A stretch of 64,000 nucleotides of DNA from Irpex lacteus (lineage: Eukaryota; Basidiomycota; Agaricomycetes; Polyporales; Irpicaceae): assembly GCA_001986395.2 (NCBI GenBank), contig MQVO02000059.1, forward strand, positions 1 to 64,000, given 5' to 3'. Of this stretch, positions 12,201-21,522 are shown in pieces. Every line of letters starts with the position of its first letter. Position 1 is the first letter of the stretch. The notes below the pieces were generated by a model, which saw only the letters and a list, made by a program, of their open reading frames with translations, ran no database searches and was not told the origin of the DNA. Made by a program: the position numbers and the translations under genes.

Positions 12201-13588
12201 CTTCAAAGACGAAATGATACTGGTTAAGTTTAAGAACATGGACCATTAGTTTCTCTTCTTCGGGCCAGAGAAAACCATCAGGATTGATATTCATTTCGTC
12301 GAGACGTTCACGTGTAAGTCTGCCGCCAGGATCGGGCTCAAACTCAGGTGCGTAGAATGGTAGCTGCGGGAGCGAAGCTAACGGGTCTTCAGGGAACTTG
12401 CGAATAACCCGTGCATCCTCTGGGAACACGGCTGGTACGGGTTTCACCTTGCGATCCACTCTTTTGTACATAGTATAAGAATCCGCGTTTAATAAATCCG
12501 TATACTTGAACGGTTTTGAATTTACTAAGTCCGAATGCTTACTGGTGGCCGCTAATGGTGCGCGAGGAGCCTGCGTGAATGTAGAATTAAGTTCTGAGGT
12601 GGCGTTCTTAAGTTCTGAGGTGGCGTTCCGTTTCCACGCGGAATGTACCTCCTCCCCGTCAACACAGATGACGACCTCGTCATCGTCGAGCGACTCGAAA
12701 ACTTCTTGCATCGAAGCAGTAATCCAAAGCGAAGACTCGTCGTTTTCCGAAGCGGCACTCTCATTAACTTGCACAAAGTTGACAGCAGCAGAAGGGCACC
12801 GCTCAAGAGGCACAGAGACAGAGTAGCACGAGACGGTGTCCCGTTGCGTACTTAAAGGTACATCAGCACAAGGGAAGACAGGCGCGGCGCGGGAGTGCAT
12901 TACGGGAACGTGGCACCAACCATCTTGCAGCAGCGGTGGAAGGGAGACAGTCTGATTTAACTTAAGTTTGTCCCTTTCAATATTAAAGGACTGCGCTCTG
13001 TGTTGTTGATGAGAGTCACCGTAAAACATCTCGCCCGGCGACGGACCCGTAGCAGCTAAACTCAAACGTTGATGGTCCTTAGCGTTTGTCGTCGCGCACT
13101 TGATGTTGTTCGGAGATGAGACGTAGTGAATTGAACGTATGTACTTTATATAGTGTAAAGCGTTATTGACGGAAGTGGTCGAAAAGGGTGGCGTAAGCAA
13201 AGGAGTGGGGTAAGAAAAGGGTAAGGCAGCGGCAGAATAGTCCGTCGAGTCCTTGAGCGGAGTGTCGAATGCGGTTGCTGATACCAAAAACGATGGCGAT
13301 GAGCGAACGCCACATGTCACTGGAATGGGATTACGTACGTGTTTTTCCTGGTTTCCGTAGTTTCTGAGTGGCACGCGCCAGCCGCTATGGTCCTTACTTG
13401 TGATTTTGAATGATAATGAGCACTGATTATGAGTCAGCGAACAGCAATAGGCGACCAGCGCGGGAGTACTCACGAGTTGGGGTGTGTTAAGGGCTTCTAT
13501 ACAATAAGGGGAAACAATGGGGAGAAGATGCGGGGGCGCTGCCAGCAGCGTCAGCGATAGAGTCCACGCAAGCATCACATAACGCACC
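9283..13588 (-). CDS. Element C Pol: reverse transcriptase, RNase H, integrase
   Basis: Copies the element RNA and inserts the cDNA. The frame is open up to 14238 and overlaps the end of the Gag-extension ORF (stop at 13589), in the frame one base downstream (+1). Where translation really enters Pol is unknown. After a 450-residue leader without recognised domains come RT (RSRWFCVLKKSGKLRLVHDL; active site ADIFIDDLP), RNase H (VVLSVDSSFIAVGFILSQ) and integrase (zinc-binding SCHECQLW; catalytic core TTDNGPEVQGAF and NSRANGVVERGH). The C-terminus ends in an acidic Ser/Asp/Glu tail with no chromodomain. A short direct duplication near 12590-12630 gives NATSELKNATSELN. I saw no internal stop in the catalytic domains, so the copy may be competent. 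Confidence 0.9.
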
Positions 13589-16500
13589 TCAGCACGAGAG
13601 CATGCTGTACCGAGCCACCGGGGGCTGGTACCCATGAGCCGGGATGCTCCAGTCGCCACCAAGATAGCCGTTAGCTCGAAGGAAGACAATATAGCCGTGC
13701 TCCGCGGCATTCGTGCGATAGGCGAGCACGCGGTCCAACGTAGAGATACTGTGCTGCTCGAGAAAAGGATTAGTGACCGCAAAGAATACGCGGGCCTGCA
13801 AGACCTCCAGTTCTTCCACGGGGTCCAAGTACGGGCAGCCGTCATGTGTATGCTTGGGGAAGAAGAGGGTCGCCAGCGCGAACTCCATGTCCCGGCTGAA
13901 AGGCTGAATAGAACGATACTTATCCAGAAAGGACTGCAGTCCTTGTTCATGCGCTCTGTCGATGAGCGGCTTGGTCTGCTTGACGATGGTGCGGCGGTTG
14001 AAATAAATACCTGCGAAGTGCCATGGAGGGGCCTGACCGTAGCGCTCCCGAAAGGACAAGGCTTGGTCGGGGGTTGGCAGAACAAGGGGCAGACCTCCGC
14101 CTTGGACTTGAGACATGACAGGTGGTCCTCCCGACGTGCCCTTAGCTCCTCCCATAGCCAGTAAGACTTGAGACGTGAGGGCCATAGATCCCAGCAGGCT
14201 CGAGGGAGCTGCGACTTCCTCCACTGGCGCAGCAACAAAGTCTAGTCCCGGCGAATCCTCATGGATCGAGACGCTGATCTGCGAGTACGGCGGAGGCGTG
14301 AGTGTCGAGACGTCGAACGGTTCGGAGTCGTAGGGGTAACCAAGATCTCCAGGTATGGCCATCGAAGAGGTAGTCATTGCAGATAACGGAGGGTCGTAGG
14401 TTTCGAAGCAGGCGAGGACCGTTGCAGCGTCAGGGCTGTCGTCAGGAGCGTCCCCGTTATAAACGACGAACACCCCGACCTCGCCTCCGTCGGCTGTTGG
14501 CGCACTCGCACTGTGCCCTACTCCCATGGCAGCCCTCGCATCCATCAGCTGGGTCCACGCATCCTCGATGACAGCATCCCCTTCCGTCCCAGCATCTCCA
14601 TCCTCTCCATCGTCGCTGTCTTCGATGTCTCCATCTCCTTCGTCGCCCTCCGAGTCCCAACCAAAATCCATCCGCTCTTCCCAATCATCCGAATCGTCAA
14701 CGGTCTCCAGGTCGGGCATGCTGTCGATGTCGTCGTTGTCGTCGCAGACATCATCGATCCGGTTGTAACGTACAGGGCTAGGGCCACCAGGTGCGTTGTC
14801 TTGGTTTGCACTCGCACCGCCGTTGGTTGCCTTGACAGACTCCTCGTAGTCATCGATGCGCCCGAGTAGGTCATCAAGCGAATCTTGCAAGGCGTTGAGG
14901 TAGTCGAGGGGGCTGAGTACAGGCGGACGGTCCTCCAGCGTGGCCGCGACTGTGGGGTCAACACTGCGAGTGAGGTTGGCGGGTGCCGAGCAACCTCGTC
15001 GAGGGGACAACGGGCTCCTCAGGCGCAAGCGTCCACGAGTCTGTGTGTCACCGTCAGTTGCACGACCGATATGCTGTCCTGTGTGTTTACTCACAGAACC
15101 GTTGACGTCGCCCATCGTTTGGCCGTCAGCGTTGCCCGCATTGTTGATGACGTGGCGCTTTACCGGGGTCGCAGGTCGAGACGGAGGAGGCGTAGGAAGC
15201 TGTACATCGTAGGGCTCGAGTTTGATAGCGGGACGGTGAGGACGAGGTGAACGAGGAGGGGTGCTGGCGAGCGAGTCGGTGTCAGAGTCAGAGTCGAGGC
15301 CCAGCCAACGCGCGAGTTCATTCAGCTCGGCGTCTTTACGGGCGCGCAGGTATTCTGAGTCCGATGGTTGGTCAGCTCGCCTCGTGGTGATGGCATCGAC
15401 GGGACGCGTACCTGCAAACACCTCCTCCAGTACTCTCTCTTTCCCTTCTTCCTCTTCCTTCCTTGCTACCACTTCAATCCTTCCTTCCCCCTCATCATCC
15501 TCCTCCTTCTTAGGCCCTCCGACTGGCGTAAATGCAAGACTTGTGGAATCACTGGAGCGTCCGTGAGTAATTGAGAGAGGCGGCTGAAATCCAGGTACGT
15601 ACACTCGCCCAATGCTCATGAGCATTGTCCAACCTCCCGGGTGCGTTCCTCCAGGTAGTTCGTTCGCCGCGCTGAGAACGACGAACCGTTCCAGAGCCGG
15701 TACCGGTTTAACAAGGTGGCCGCCACTGCGCCCAGGGCTGACCAACGTGAGTGTCCCTTGCAGAGTACGCTCCCCACTAATGACTTCTAAACCATCAATC
15801 CTAGGGAACTGCGCAGGAGGCATCCAGTATGTGGCCGCCGACGGGGTTAACAAGATGTGACCGTGCTCAAGATGACTAGCCTGCAGGATCTGCTGATTCT
15901 TGGACTCGCGTTGGGCCTCTTCTTGCGTCGTGTACGGGCAAGACATGAAGCAAATCGTTCGCTCGTCCTGAGCCAGCCCCTCTGGGAGGTCGATCAAGCT
16001 GACGTGCGCCATGCGGAGAACATTCAAGATGCGGTAGACACGGCGCACACCGTTGGACGAGATGGCGACGGGCATGGTTGACTGCTGGGGGTTTGGGAGC
16101 TTAGGTTCGGTACAGGCGGGTTCTGCAGAGGTTGTCTGAGATGCTGTCGATGAGTACACAGTTGCGTTCAACGCGGCTGTGTGGAGGCTGTCGGAATAGG
16201 TAGCGAATACATGACGGTTCGTCCCTTGTTTTATACATCCCACTGATTTGCCTCCGCTACTCTGAACGTTCACAGAGTCCTGGACTCTCGATATCTCAAA
16301 CGCGTCCCGCTGCTGGCGTACGGCTGCCTCGATCATCGTTTCTTGGCCCCTTCGTACTACAAGATCTCCTTCCGAGGTCATTATCTGGCCCTCGGCAGAC
16401 CGCTGTAGCCGCCCATTCCTTACTCGCCGGTCGATATCTCTGCAACGCGCAAGCTTATGGCCCGTTTTCCCACATCCCCAGCACGTCAACCTTGCTCTGG

Positions 16501-19500
16501 AACGGCGTGTCATTACTCGATCAAGCAACATTGCGGGGTCACGCTGCGTCTGATGGCTTTGACGAACGTTGGCGTTATCAGGGCGCCTTTGGTACGTTTT
16601 GCCTCCGTTTCCCGCTAATGTCTTGTTTCTAACCTTCTCTATGTCAAATCCTCTAGATGCCGCGTTATCACTTCTTACAGGACGGCCATTAGGGTCTACT
16701 CGGTGCTGTGTCCGTGATTCAGGCGCAGAGGTTACGCACTTCTCGGTATGCCGCTTCCGGTAGGTCTCAGATTGTGTGTGCCCTTCGTCTGGGCTTACGA
16801 TTGGCTCAGGACTGCTTTTCTGCCTGACGCAGTCGCTGTGGCCTCTTGCGTAAGTGTTATCTTGACTTACGTGTTCAACGCGGTAGCTTACGGACGCGTT
16901 ATCTAGGCTTGCGTGTCTGCCCCCTATGTGTCTCTTGAGATTGTCTTGCCGAGCTAGCTCATCCAACGGGAACGGCAGGGCTTGGCGCAAAAGGTTACGC
17001 ACCCCTTCTTCCATTTCGCACTCCTGGTAACGGTGGCCGACACAGGTGCTACACTTAGGGATTCTCGCGAGGTCTGTGCTTCGGCGCTGTGGGTCCTTAA
17101 TGGTCTGGGCGCTGATTATTCCGACAAAGGCTGGGTTATCTCGGGCTGCAGCTACGTTCCGGTTCTCAACCGCTATCATCTGTCGGCGCACCTGTTGTAG
17201 ATTAGGTTTTGCCCGCTCTACCTGCCACTCGGAAATCACATTCATCCATTGCCCCAATACCTTGCGATCTTGCTCGAGCATGTCCCACCGGTGTGAGTTT
17301 CGAAGGATCCCCATTCGCTCATCATCACGCCACGTCAGAAAAGCGTTAGTACGACTCATATGCGGTGCCCAAGCGTTCGCGATGGCTTCCTGTTCGCATC
17401 GGTGGAGCTCTGACAAGTACATTTGAGCCCCTTCATACCAGTCTTGAAACGTCAGGCCTCCGCAGTTAAGTCGGGCGCATGCTAGTTGTTCTAAGTCGTT
17501 GGCATCTTGTTCGGTGATGCTTAACTCAATAGTAGATGGTATCGGGGATGGTCGCGAGCGTTGCATGGGCTGAGCTGGTGGTTGGGCCTTTGCTGCATCC
17601 TCAATGCCTTGTTCTTCCTTTGAAATGTCATGGTCAGGTCGTATGTTCACTGCAGGACTTAGAGTGGCGGGCTTATACTCCTCTTCTCGTAGCGCTGCTG
17701 CAAAAACTGTCTCGGACTCAACCTTCTGAGCTGTCGATGGGTGGCTGGGAGCCGTTGAAGCTTCTAGTTCGGCCACCTCTCGTTCGACAAGTCCCTCCGG
17801 GAAGTCCAGGGCCAGCATAAGGGATTCTAATGCCCAGTGACTTTCTGATGTGCTCGTTGTTGTCTCTGCAATGCGCCTTTCCGCTTCTCTCACGCTGGTT
17901 ATCTCAGGCTGACTCTCAGTTTCATCTCGGACTTCTTCAATCTTTGCAGAACCACCAGGTTGATTGTCGGGCATGGCCAAATAGGCATGAATAACTCGTT
18001 GCCGTGTCTTCGCTAAGTAATCTTCACGCATCTCATCTGGCCGCTCACCTTCTGCTACTATCATTTCCCACTGATTGTTGAGTTCTCGGTCCTTGAAAAC
18101 CAAAAATGTCCCTTCGAGTCGCTCGTCGATAGTGATAAAGTTTCCGCGCTGCCAAGGCCGGCCGAGAAGTAAATCAAACGGTGCATTTTCGCCCACGTAC
18201 ATGTTGGCATAAGTCAAAACGTCTCCGCATCGCAAAGGTACTTCGGCCAAGAATCCGGAGAGAGTTCCTTCACCGCCATTGGCATCATTCATTACTACTG
18301 ACCGTGTGACATCGACTGGTTGCTTAATACAGTTCAGCCAAGTTCGCTTGCTGCAGATGTTTAACATAGAACCGGTGTCGATAATAGTTTCGATGGGAAT
18401 TCCGTGACAGTACATGGTCAATCGGATGAGTTGACTTCGAGTCTTGGGCATGAATGCGGCTACCGTAGCTGGTCCTTCGCCTTGTGTCCCTTCAGCTGTT
18501 ACTAACTTTGTGCTGTCCCCTGGCTTGCTCTGCTTAGGCTTAAGAACCTCCTGCATCCTTTGGGTCATTTCCTTTGAAACCGCCATAAGTTCGCCTACTT
18601 GCAGATTGACTGGGGCACTCAGCAGCTTGTCAAGAATAGCAACTGGGTTGACATGGTGCTGAAGCTCGGACTGTCTCGGTGTACGTTTCACAGATTCCTC
18701 CTGTTGAACTGATGACTTGGGGTCCTTGCTAGATTGGTTCGAATCTGGAAGATCTGATGCTCTAATTCCTGGCGGCTTTCCTCGAGGTCCTCGAATAACT
18801 GGTCTTGTGTCTTCAATGATATCGTTATCATCTTCCGGATTAAACATAGGTACATCCACTTCAACAGGGCCTTGTGTAGGTCTAGGTCCGATATTCTCCT
18901 TGCCTCTAGCTGGACGAGTAGTTGACCTGACTCCAGAATCCTTACGAGGTGGGGGTGCATATCCGCCATCTGTTCTCCTTCCTGACCGTGTAGCTGGCTG
19001 AACTGGATAGGCTAACAGATCCAAATCGTAGGGATCATCCTTGAAGAAATCGTAATCTTGACGCATAGGGTATTGAACTGCAAAGACTTCCTCATCTTGA
19101 TCGTTGGCTTCCTCCTCTTCGACAGTGACTAGGTTGGTGGAGCTGGCTTGAAGACGACGAACAGCGTCAATCAGGGGCTCACCCATAAATGCTCGGAAGA
19201 TTGCGGTACCGTTGCTCATCATCCATTGGTTATTAGCGCCAAGCTTGATGACTCCTTTCTGCGCTAACTCACCTATGTCTGGGCATGAACGCATACTATG
19301 TCCGGTCTTTCCACATCCGAAGCATGTCATAGACGAAGGTCGAACTGGAGCATCGGTAGGACTACCCATGTGCGGCGGAATATCTCTTTCGGGAATAGAT
19401 CTATCTCTACCACGTGGAGGCGGAGTCTGAGCACGACGCTGTTCATTCGGAGTTGGAACTAAATCCTTGATGATTGGATCAATACGGTAGGCTTTGAAGT

Positions 19501-20584
19501 AAACCTTTGCATACTCAGGATCCTTGAGTGACATACGACCTAACTGTTCAATGAGATCTTCAAACTCATCCTTGGACGAAGCATTGCTGGCCTTGGACGA
19601 TGTACTAGATCCAGACTTGGCCTTGGTAGAGCTTGCATCATCTGACTCTGACTCTGAGGAGCTTACTGACCTGATGCTCTTCGATATCCGAAATCGAGGC
19701 TTCTTGGTAATAACATCCTTAGACTTAGAGTGAGACTTCTTGGACTTCTTCTTGGAAGTGACTTTAACTTTCTCATCCTCGCTTTCACTGTCTGATTCGC
19801 TACTCGACGAGTCTGAGTCTTCGCTGTCACTTTCCTCTGAGTCTGATGGAAGTCGGTCGTTGTCAAAGCGGTCTCTCTTGAGCAAACTCTCTGCTGCCTT
19901 GGTAACATCTGGGATCTCGAAGGGTTCATCCAAATTGTGCTGAGGCTTAGAGCTCATAAGGCGGAACTCAAGTCTATCTCTGAATCTGCGAGGAATGCCT
20001 TTCCAGAAATAAATCGCCTGTTCCTCCTTATCGATCTTGCCTTTCTGCCTTAGCCAACCAGCTATACGAATGAACTCTCGGTTGTAACGCATCCAAGCAG
20101 CTAGGCTTGAGAATGGTTCCTTGGATCGACTGACAAGAACGAAGGCTTCGAGATCACGGACCTTGTAACGACGGGAATCCTTATCGGCTTCATAGAACTT
20201 ACGCAAATCCTTAGCAAATGCAGTCCAGTCTGGAGTGCCATAGCTTGTAAGACCTTCCATAAACTGACGCACTGCCTTGGAACAATACTGCGTGATGTTC
20301 TCTACTTTCTCCTTATCGGTGGTGAGATTGTACTTAGCGATCATACGTTCGTAATGACGCAAGAATGTCTCAACGTCTGCTGACTTGCCTTTAAACTTCT
20401 TCGGAGCTCCTTTAGTTCCTAGGAAGGGCATGTCTGCAACGGTGAGAGGTGGTAACGTTGCCATGGTAATACGCGTCGGAGTTACTGACGAAGTCGATGA
20501 CGTAGCGGTAAGCGGCGGCGTAGACGATGGAAACGTGGATACTGACGGTGGTGGGCTTGATGAGTGTGAACCGGCACTACTCAT
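13589..20584 (-). CDS. Element C Gag-protease with a very long C-terminal extension, 2,331 aa
   Basis: Forms the particle and carries the protease. ATG at 20584, 37 bases inside the PBS. Residues 60-220 are a gypsy-type capsid region (APKKFKGKSADVETFLRHYE, YFWKGIPRRFRDRLE). A Ser/Asp/Lys-rich linker follows, then zinc knuckle 1 near 420 (CFGCGKTGHSMRSC, CX2CX4HX4C) and the retroviral-type aspartic protease near 733 (ETIIDTGSMLN, FDLLLGRPW). A typical element would end soon after. Here about 1,500 more residues follow: a Trp-rich segment, a second zinc knuckle near 1365 (CWGCGKTGHKLARC) with the same downstream motif as the first, Pro-rich and highly acidic stretches (1850-2000), and a globular-looking C-terminus. 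The frame is fully open for 7 kb, so it appears to be maintained. The origin of the extension is not known. Confidence 0.85.
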   Translation of the reverse strand: MSSAGSHSSSPPPSVSTFPSSTPPLTATSSTSSVTPTRITMATLPPLTVADMPFLGTKGAPKKFKGKSADVETFLRHYERMIAKYNLTTDKEKVENITQYCSKAVRQFMEGLTSYGTPDWTAFAKDLRKFYEADKDSRRYKVRDLEAFVLVSRSKEPFSSLAAWMRYNREFIRIAGWLRQKGKIDKEEQAIYFWKGIPRRFRDRLEFRLMSSKPQHNLDEPFEIPDVTKAAESLLKRDRFDNDRLPSDSEESDSEDSDSSSSESDSESEDEKVKVTSKKKSKKSHSKSKDVITKKPRFRISKSIRSVSSSESESDDASSTKAKSGSSTSSKASNASSKDEFEDLIEQLGRMSLKDPEYAKVYFKAYRIDPIIKDLVPTPNEQRRAQTPPPRGRDRSIPERDIPPHMGSPTDAPVRPSSMTCFGCGKTGHSMRSCPDIGELAQKGVIKLGANNQWMMSNGTAIFRAFMGEPLIDAVRRLQASSTNLVTVEEEEANDQDEEVFAVQYPMRQDYDFFKDDPYDLDLLAYPVQPATRSGRRTDGGYAPPPRKDSGVRSTTRPARGKENIGPRPTQGPVEVDVPMFNPEDDNDIIEDTRPVIRGPRGKPPGIRASDLPDSNQSSKDPKSSVQQEESVKRTPRQSELQHHVNPVAILDKLLSAPVNLQVGELMAVSKEMTQRMQEVLKPKQSKPGDSTKLVTAEGTQGEGPATVAAFMPKTRSQLIRLTMYCHGIPIETIIDTGSMLNICSKRTWLNCIKQPVDVTRSVVMNDANGGEGTLSGFLAEVPLRCGDVLTYANMYVGENAPFDLLLGRPWQRGNFITIDERLEGTFLVFKDRELNNQWEMIVAEGERPDEMREDYLAKTRQRVIHAYLAMPDNQPGGSAKIEEVRDETESQPEITSVREAERRIAETTTSTSESHWALESLMLALDFPEGLVEREVAELEASTAPSHPSTAQKVESETVFAAALREEEYKPATLSPAVNIRPDHDISKEEQGIEDAAKAQPPAQPMQRSRPSPIPSTIELSITEQDANDLEQLACARLNCGGLTFQDWYEGAQMYLSELHRCEQEAIANAWAPHMSRTNAFLTWRDDERMGILRNSHRWDMLEQDRKVLGQWMNVISEWQVERAKPNLQQVRRQMIAVENRNVAAARDNPAFVGIISAQTIKDPQRRSTDLARIPKCSTCVGHRYQECEMEEGVRNLLRQALPFPLDELARQDNLKRHIGGRHASLDNASVSYRVEHVSQDNTYARGHSDCVRQKSSPEPIVSPDEGHTQSETYRKRHTEKCVTSAPESRTQHRVDPNGRPVRSDNAASRGFDIEKVRNKTLAGNGGKTYQRRPDNANVRQSHQTQRDPAMLLDRVMTRRSRARLTCWGCGKTGHKLARCRDIDRRVRNGRLQRSAEGQIMTSEGDLVVRRGQETMIEAAVRQQRDAFEISRVQDSVNVQSSGGKSVGCIKQGTNRHVFATYSDSLHTAALNATVYSSTASQTTSAEPACTEPKLPNPQQSTMPVAISSNGVRRVYRILNVLRMAHVSLIDLPEGLAQDERTICFMSCPYTTQEEAQRESKNQQILQASHLEHGHILLTPSAATYWMPPAQFPRIDGLEVISGERTLQGTLTLVSPGRSGGHLVKPVPALERFVVLSAANELPGGTHPGGWTMLMSIGRVYVPGFQPPLSITHGRSSDSTSLAFTPVGGPKKEEDDEGEGRIEVVARKEEEEGKERVLEEVFAGTRPVDAITTRRADQPSDSEYLRARKDAELNELARWLGLDSDSDTDSLASTPPRSPRPHRPAIKLEPYDVQLPTPPPSRPATPVKRHVINNAGNADGQTMGDVNGSVSKHTGQHIGRATDGDTQTRGRLRLRSPLSPRRGCSAPANLTRSVDPTVAATLEDRPPVLSPLDYLNALQDSLDDLLGRIDDYEESVKATNGGASANQDNAPGGPSPVRYNRIDDVCDDNDDIDSMPDLETVDDSDDWEERMDFGWDSEGDEGDGDIEDSDDGEDGDAGTEGDAVIEDAWTQLMDARAAMGVGHSASAPTADGGEVGVFVVYNGDAPDDSPDAATVLACFETYDPPLSAMTTSSMAIPGDLGYPYDSEPFDVSTLTPPPYSQISVSIHEDSPGLDFVAAPVEEVAAPSSLLGSMALTSQVLLAMGGAKGTSGGPPVMSQVQGGGLPLVLPTPDQALSFRERYGQAPPWHFAGIYFNRRTIVKQTKPLIDRAHEQGLQSFLDKYRSIQPFSRDMEFALATLFFPKHTHDGCPYLDPVEELEVLQARVFFAVTNPFLEQHSISTLDRVLAYRTNAAEHGYIVFLRANGYLGGDWSIPAHGYQPPVARYSMLSC

Positions 20585-20620
20585 ATACTACCTGCTGATT
20601 CCCTGATCTAAACCTTTCCC

Positions 20621-20639
20621 CCCCTCGCGGTGGGCTCCA
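20621..20639 (-). promoter_or_regulatory. Primer binding site of element C
   Basis: Next to the 5' LTR; in element sense it reads TGGAGCCCACCGCGAGGGG. It begins TGG, complementary to a tRNA CCA end, and the same sequence occurs in elements A and B. The primer tRNA would have U at the discriminator position; I do not name it. Confidence 0.75.
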
Positions 20640-20641
20640 GA

Positions 20642-21522
20642 TGTCGAATCAGAAAAAGGACTGGTGAGTTCGGGGCGGAACGACGAGGACAGAGAGCAGA
20701 ACGAGGGAACAGCTTCAAGCTATCACCTGTACTGGGTTGGGCTAACACACACGCCTGCGTGCAATAAACAAAAGGCTCTCCTGATACCGTTCCTTGACTA
20801 ACCTAACCTTTACTGCTGAGGATCGTTGGACCAGACGTTAGGTCGAACTACCCCAGTCGTTCGTTGGGGGAGAAGAAGGTACGTTCAGGCAGAGATAGCT
20901 GACTGAGATTTACGATTCGGCTTGAAACAATAACCCACAACTGGCTTCAGTGGCTAGCACTAACAGCGAGTAGTAGTAGTATCCAGATAGCTCGGACGAC
21001 CTGCGCTTCGACTAACAAGAAATCACGATCCCCTTCACAGCTCGTGTGTGCCTGCTGGATGTGATTCTCTTGCTCGATTGACAGAACTTGACGGCAGTGA
21101 CAATGTAGGCGTTCGGTACCTACCAATGTCCAAAGCTCAAGTATCGACGTGGGAGACTAGCTGAGTAACTGACTGCTGACTGACTGCTTGACTGGCTCTG
21201 ACTGATGACGGTTGAGGTGTAAACTGTAACTTGCTTGTCTCTACTCTGGGGGCACTCTGGCCGCCTTATATACATGTGGGAAGCACTGTTTCTACTAGCA
21301 CAGCCTTTGCTGTGCGGTTACTTAGCAATCTACATAGCCTCTGAATTTCCTTGACAACCGTTGCTACCCAAAACATAGCCTCAATTCCTATGACTCATTC
21401 CTTGGAAACCGGTTGCTAGGGGACTTGGGGGCTGTGCTGGGCTTACTAAGCTTTGCTACCTATGCATGAGACTTGGACTTATCGCTTATGTAACCAACAC
21501 ATTACAGAGTAATGGCGTTACA
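20642..21522 (-). repeat. 5' LTR of gypsy element C
   Basis: 881 bp copy of 8372-9252. Contains the TATA box at 21266-21273 on the minus strand, directed toward gag. Flanked on the right by the ccga target duplication. Confidence 0.95.

Larger units (their letters stand above)
8372..21522 (-). mobile_element. Ty3/gypsy LTR retrotransposon C, 13,151 bp, recent insertion
   Basis: Two 881 bp LTRs (8372-9252, 20642-21522) begin TG and end CA. I found no difference between them by eye, which indicates a very recent insertion. A 4 bp target duplication (ccga) flanks the element at 8368-8371 and 21523-21526. The internal region is 11.4 kb, about twice that of a usual gypsy element, because the Gag ORF carries a very long extension. 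Order in element sense: PBS, gag-protease-extension, then RT, RNase H and integrase. Unlike A and B, it has no gene on the opposite strand between pol and the 3' LTR (only about 30 bp). Confidence 0.95.

Noticed and set aside
13634..14164. 176-codon plus-strand frame at the gag/pol overlap of element C
   Set aside because: Shadow of the two overlapping minus-strand frames; unlike A and B, no introns or cysteine cluster.
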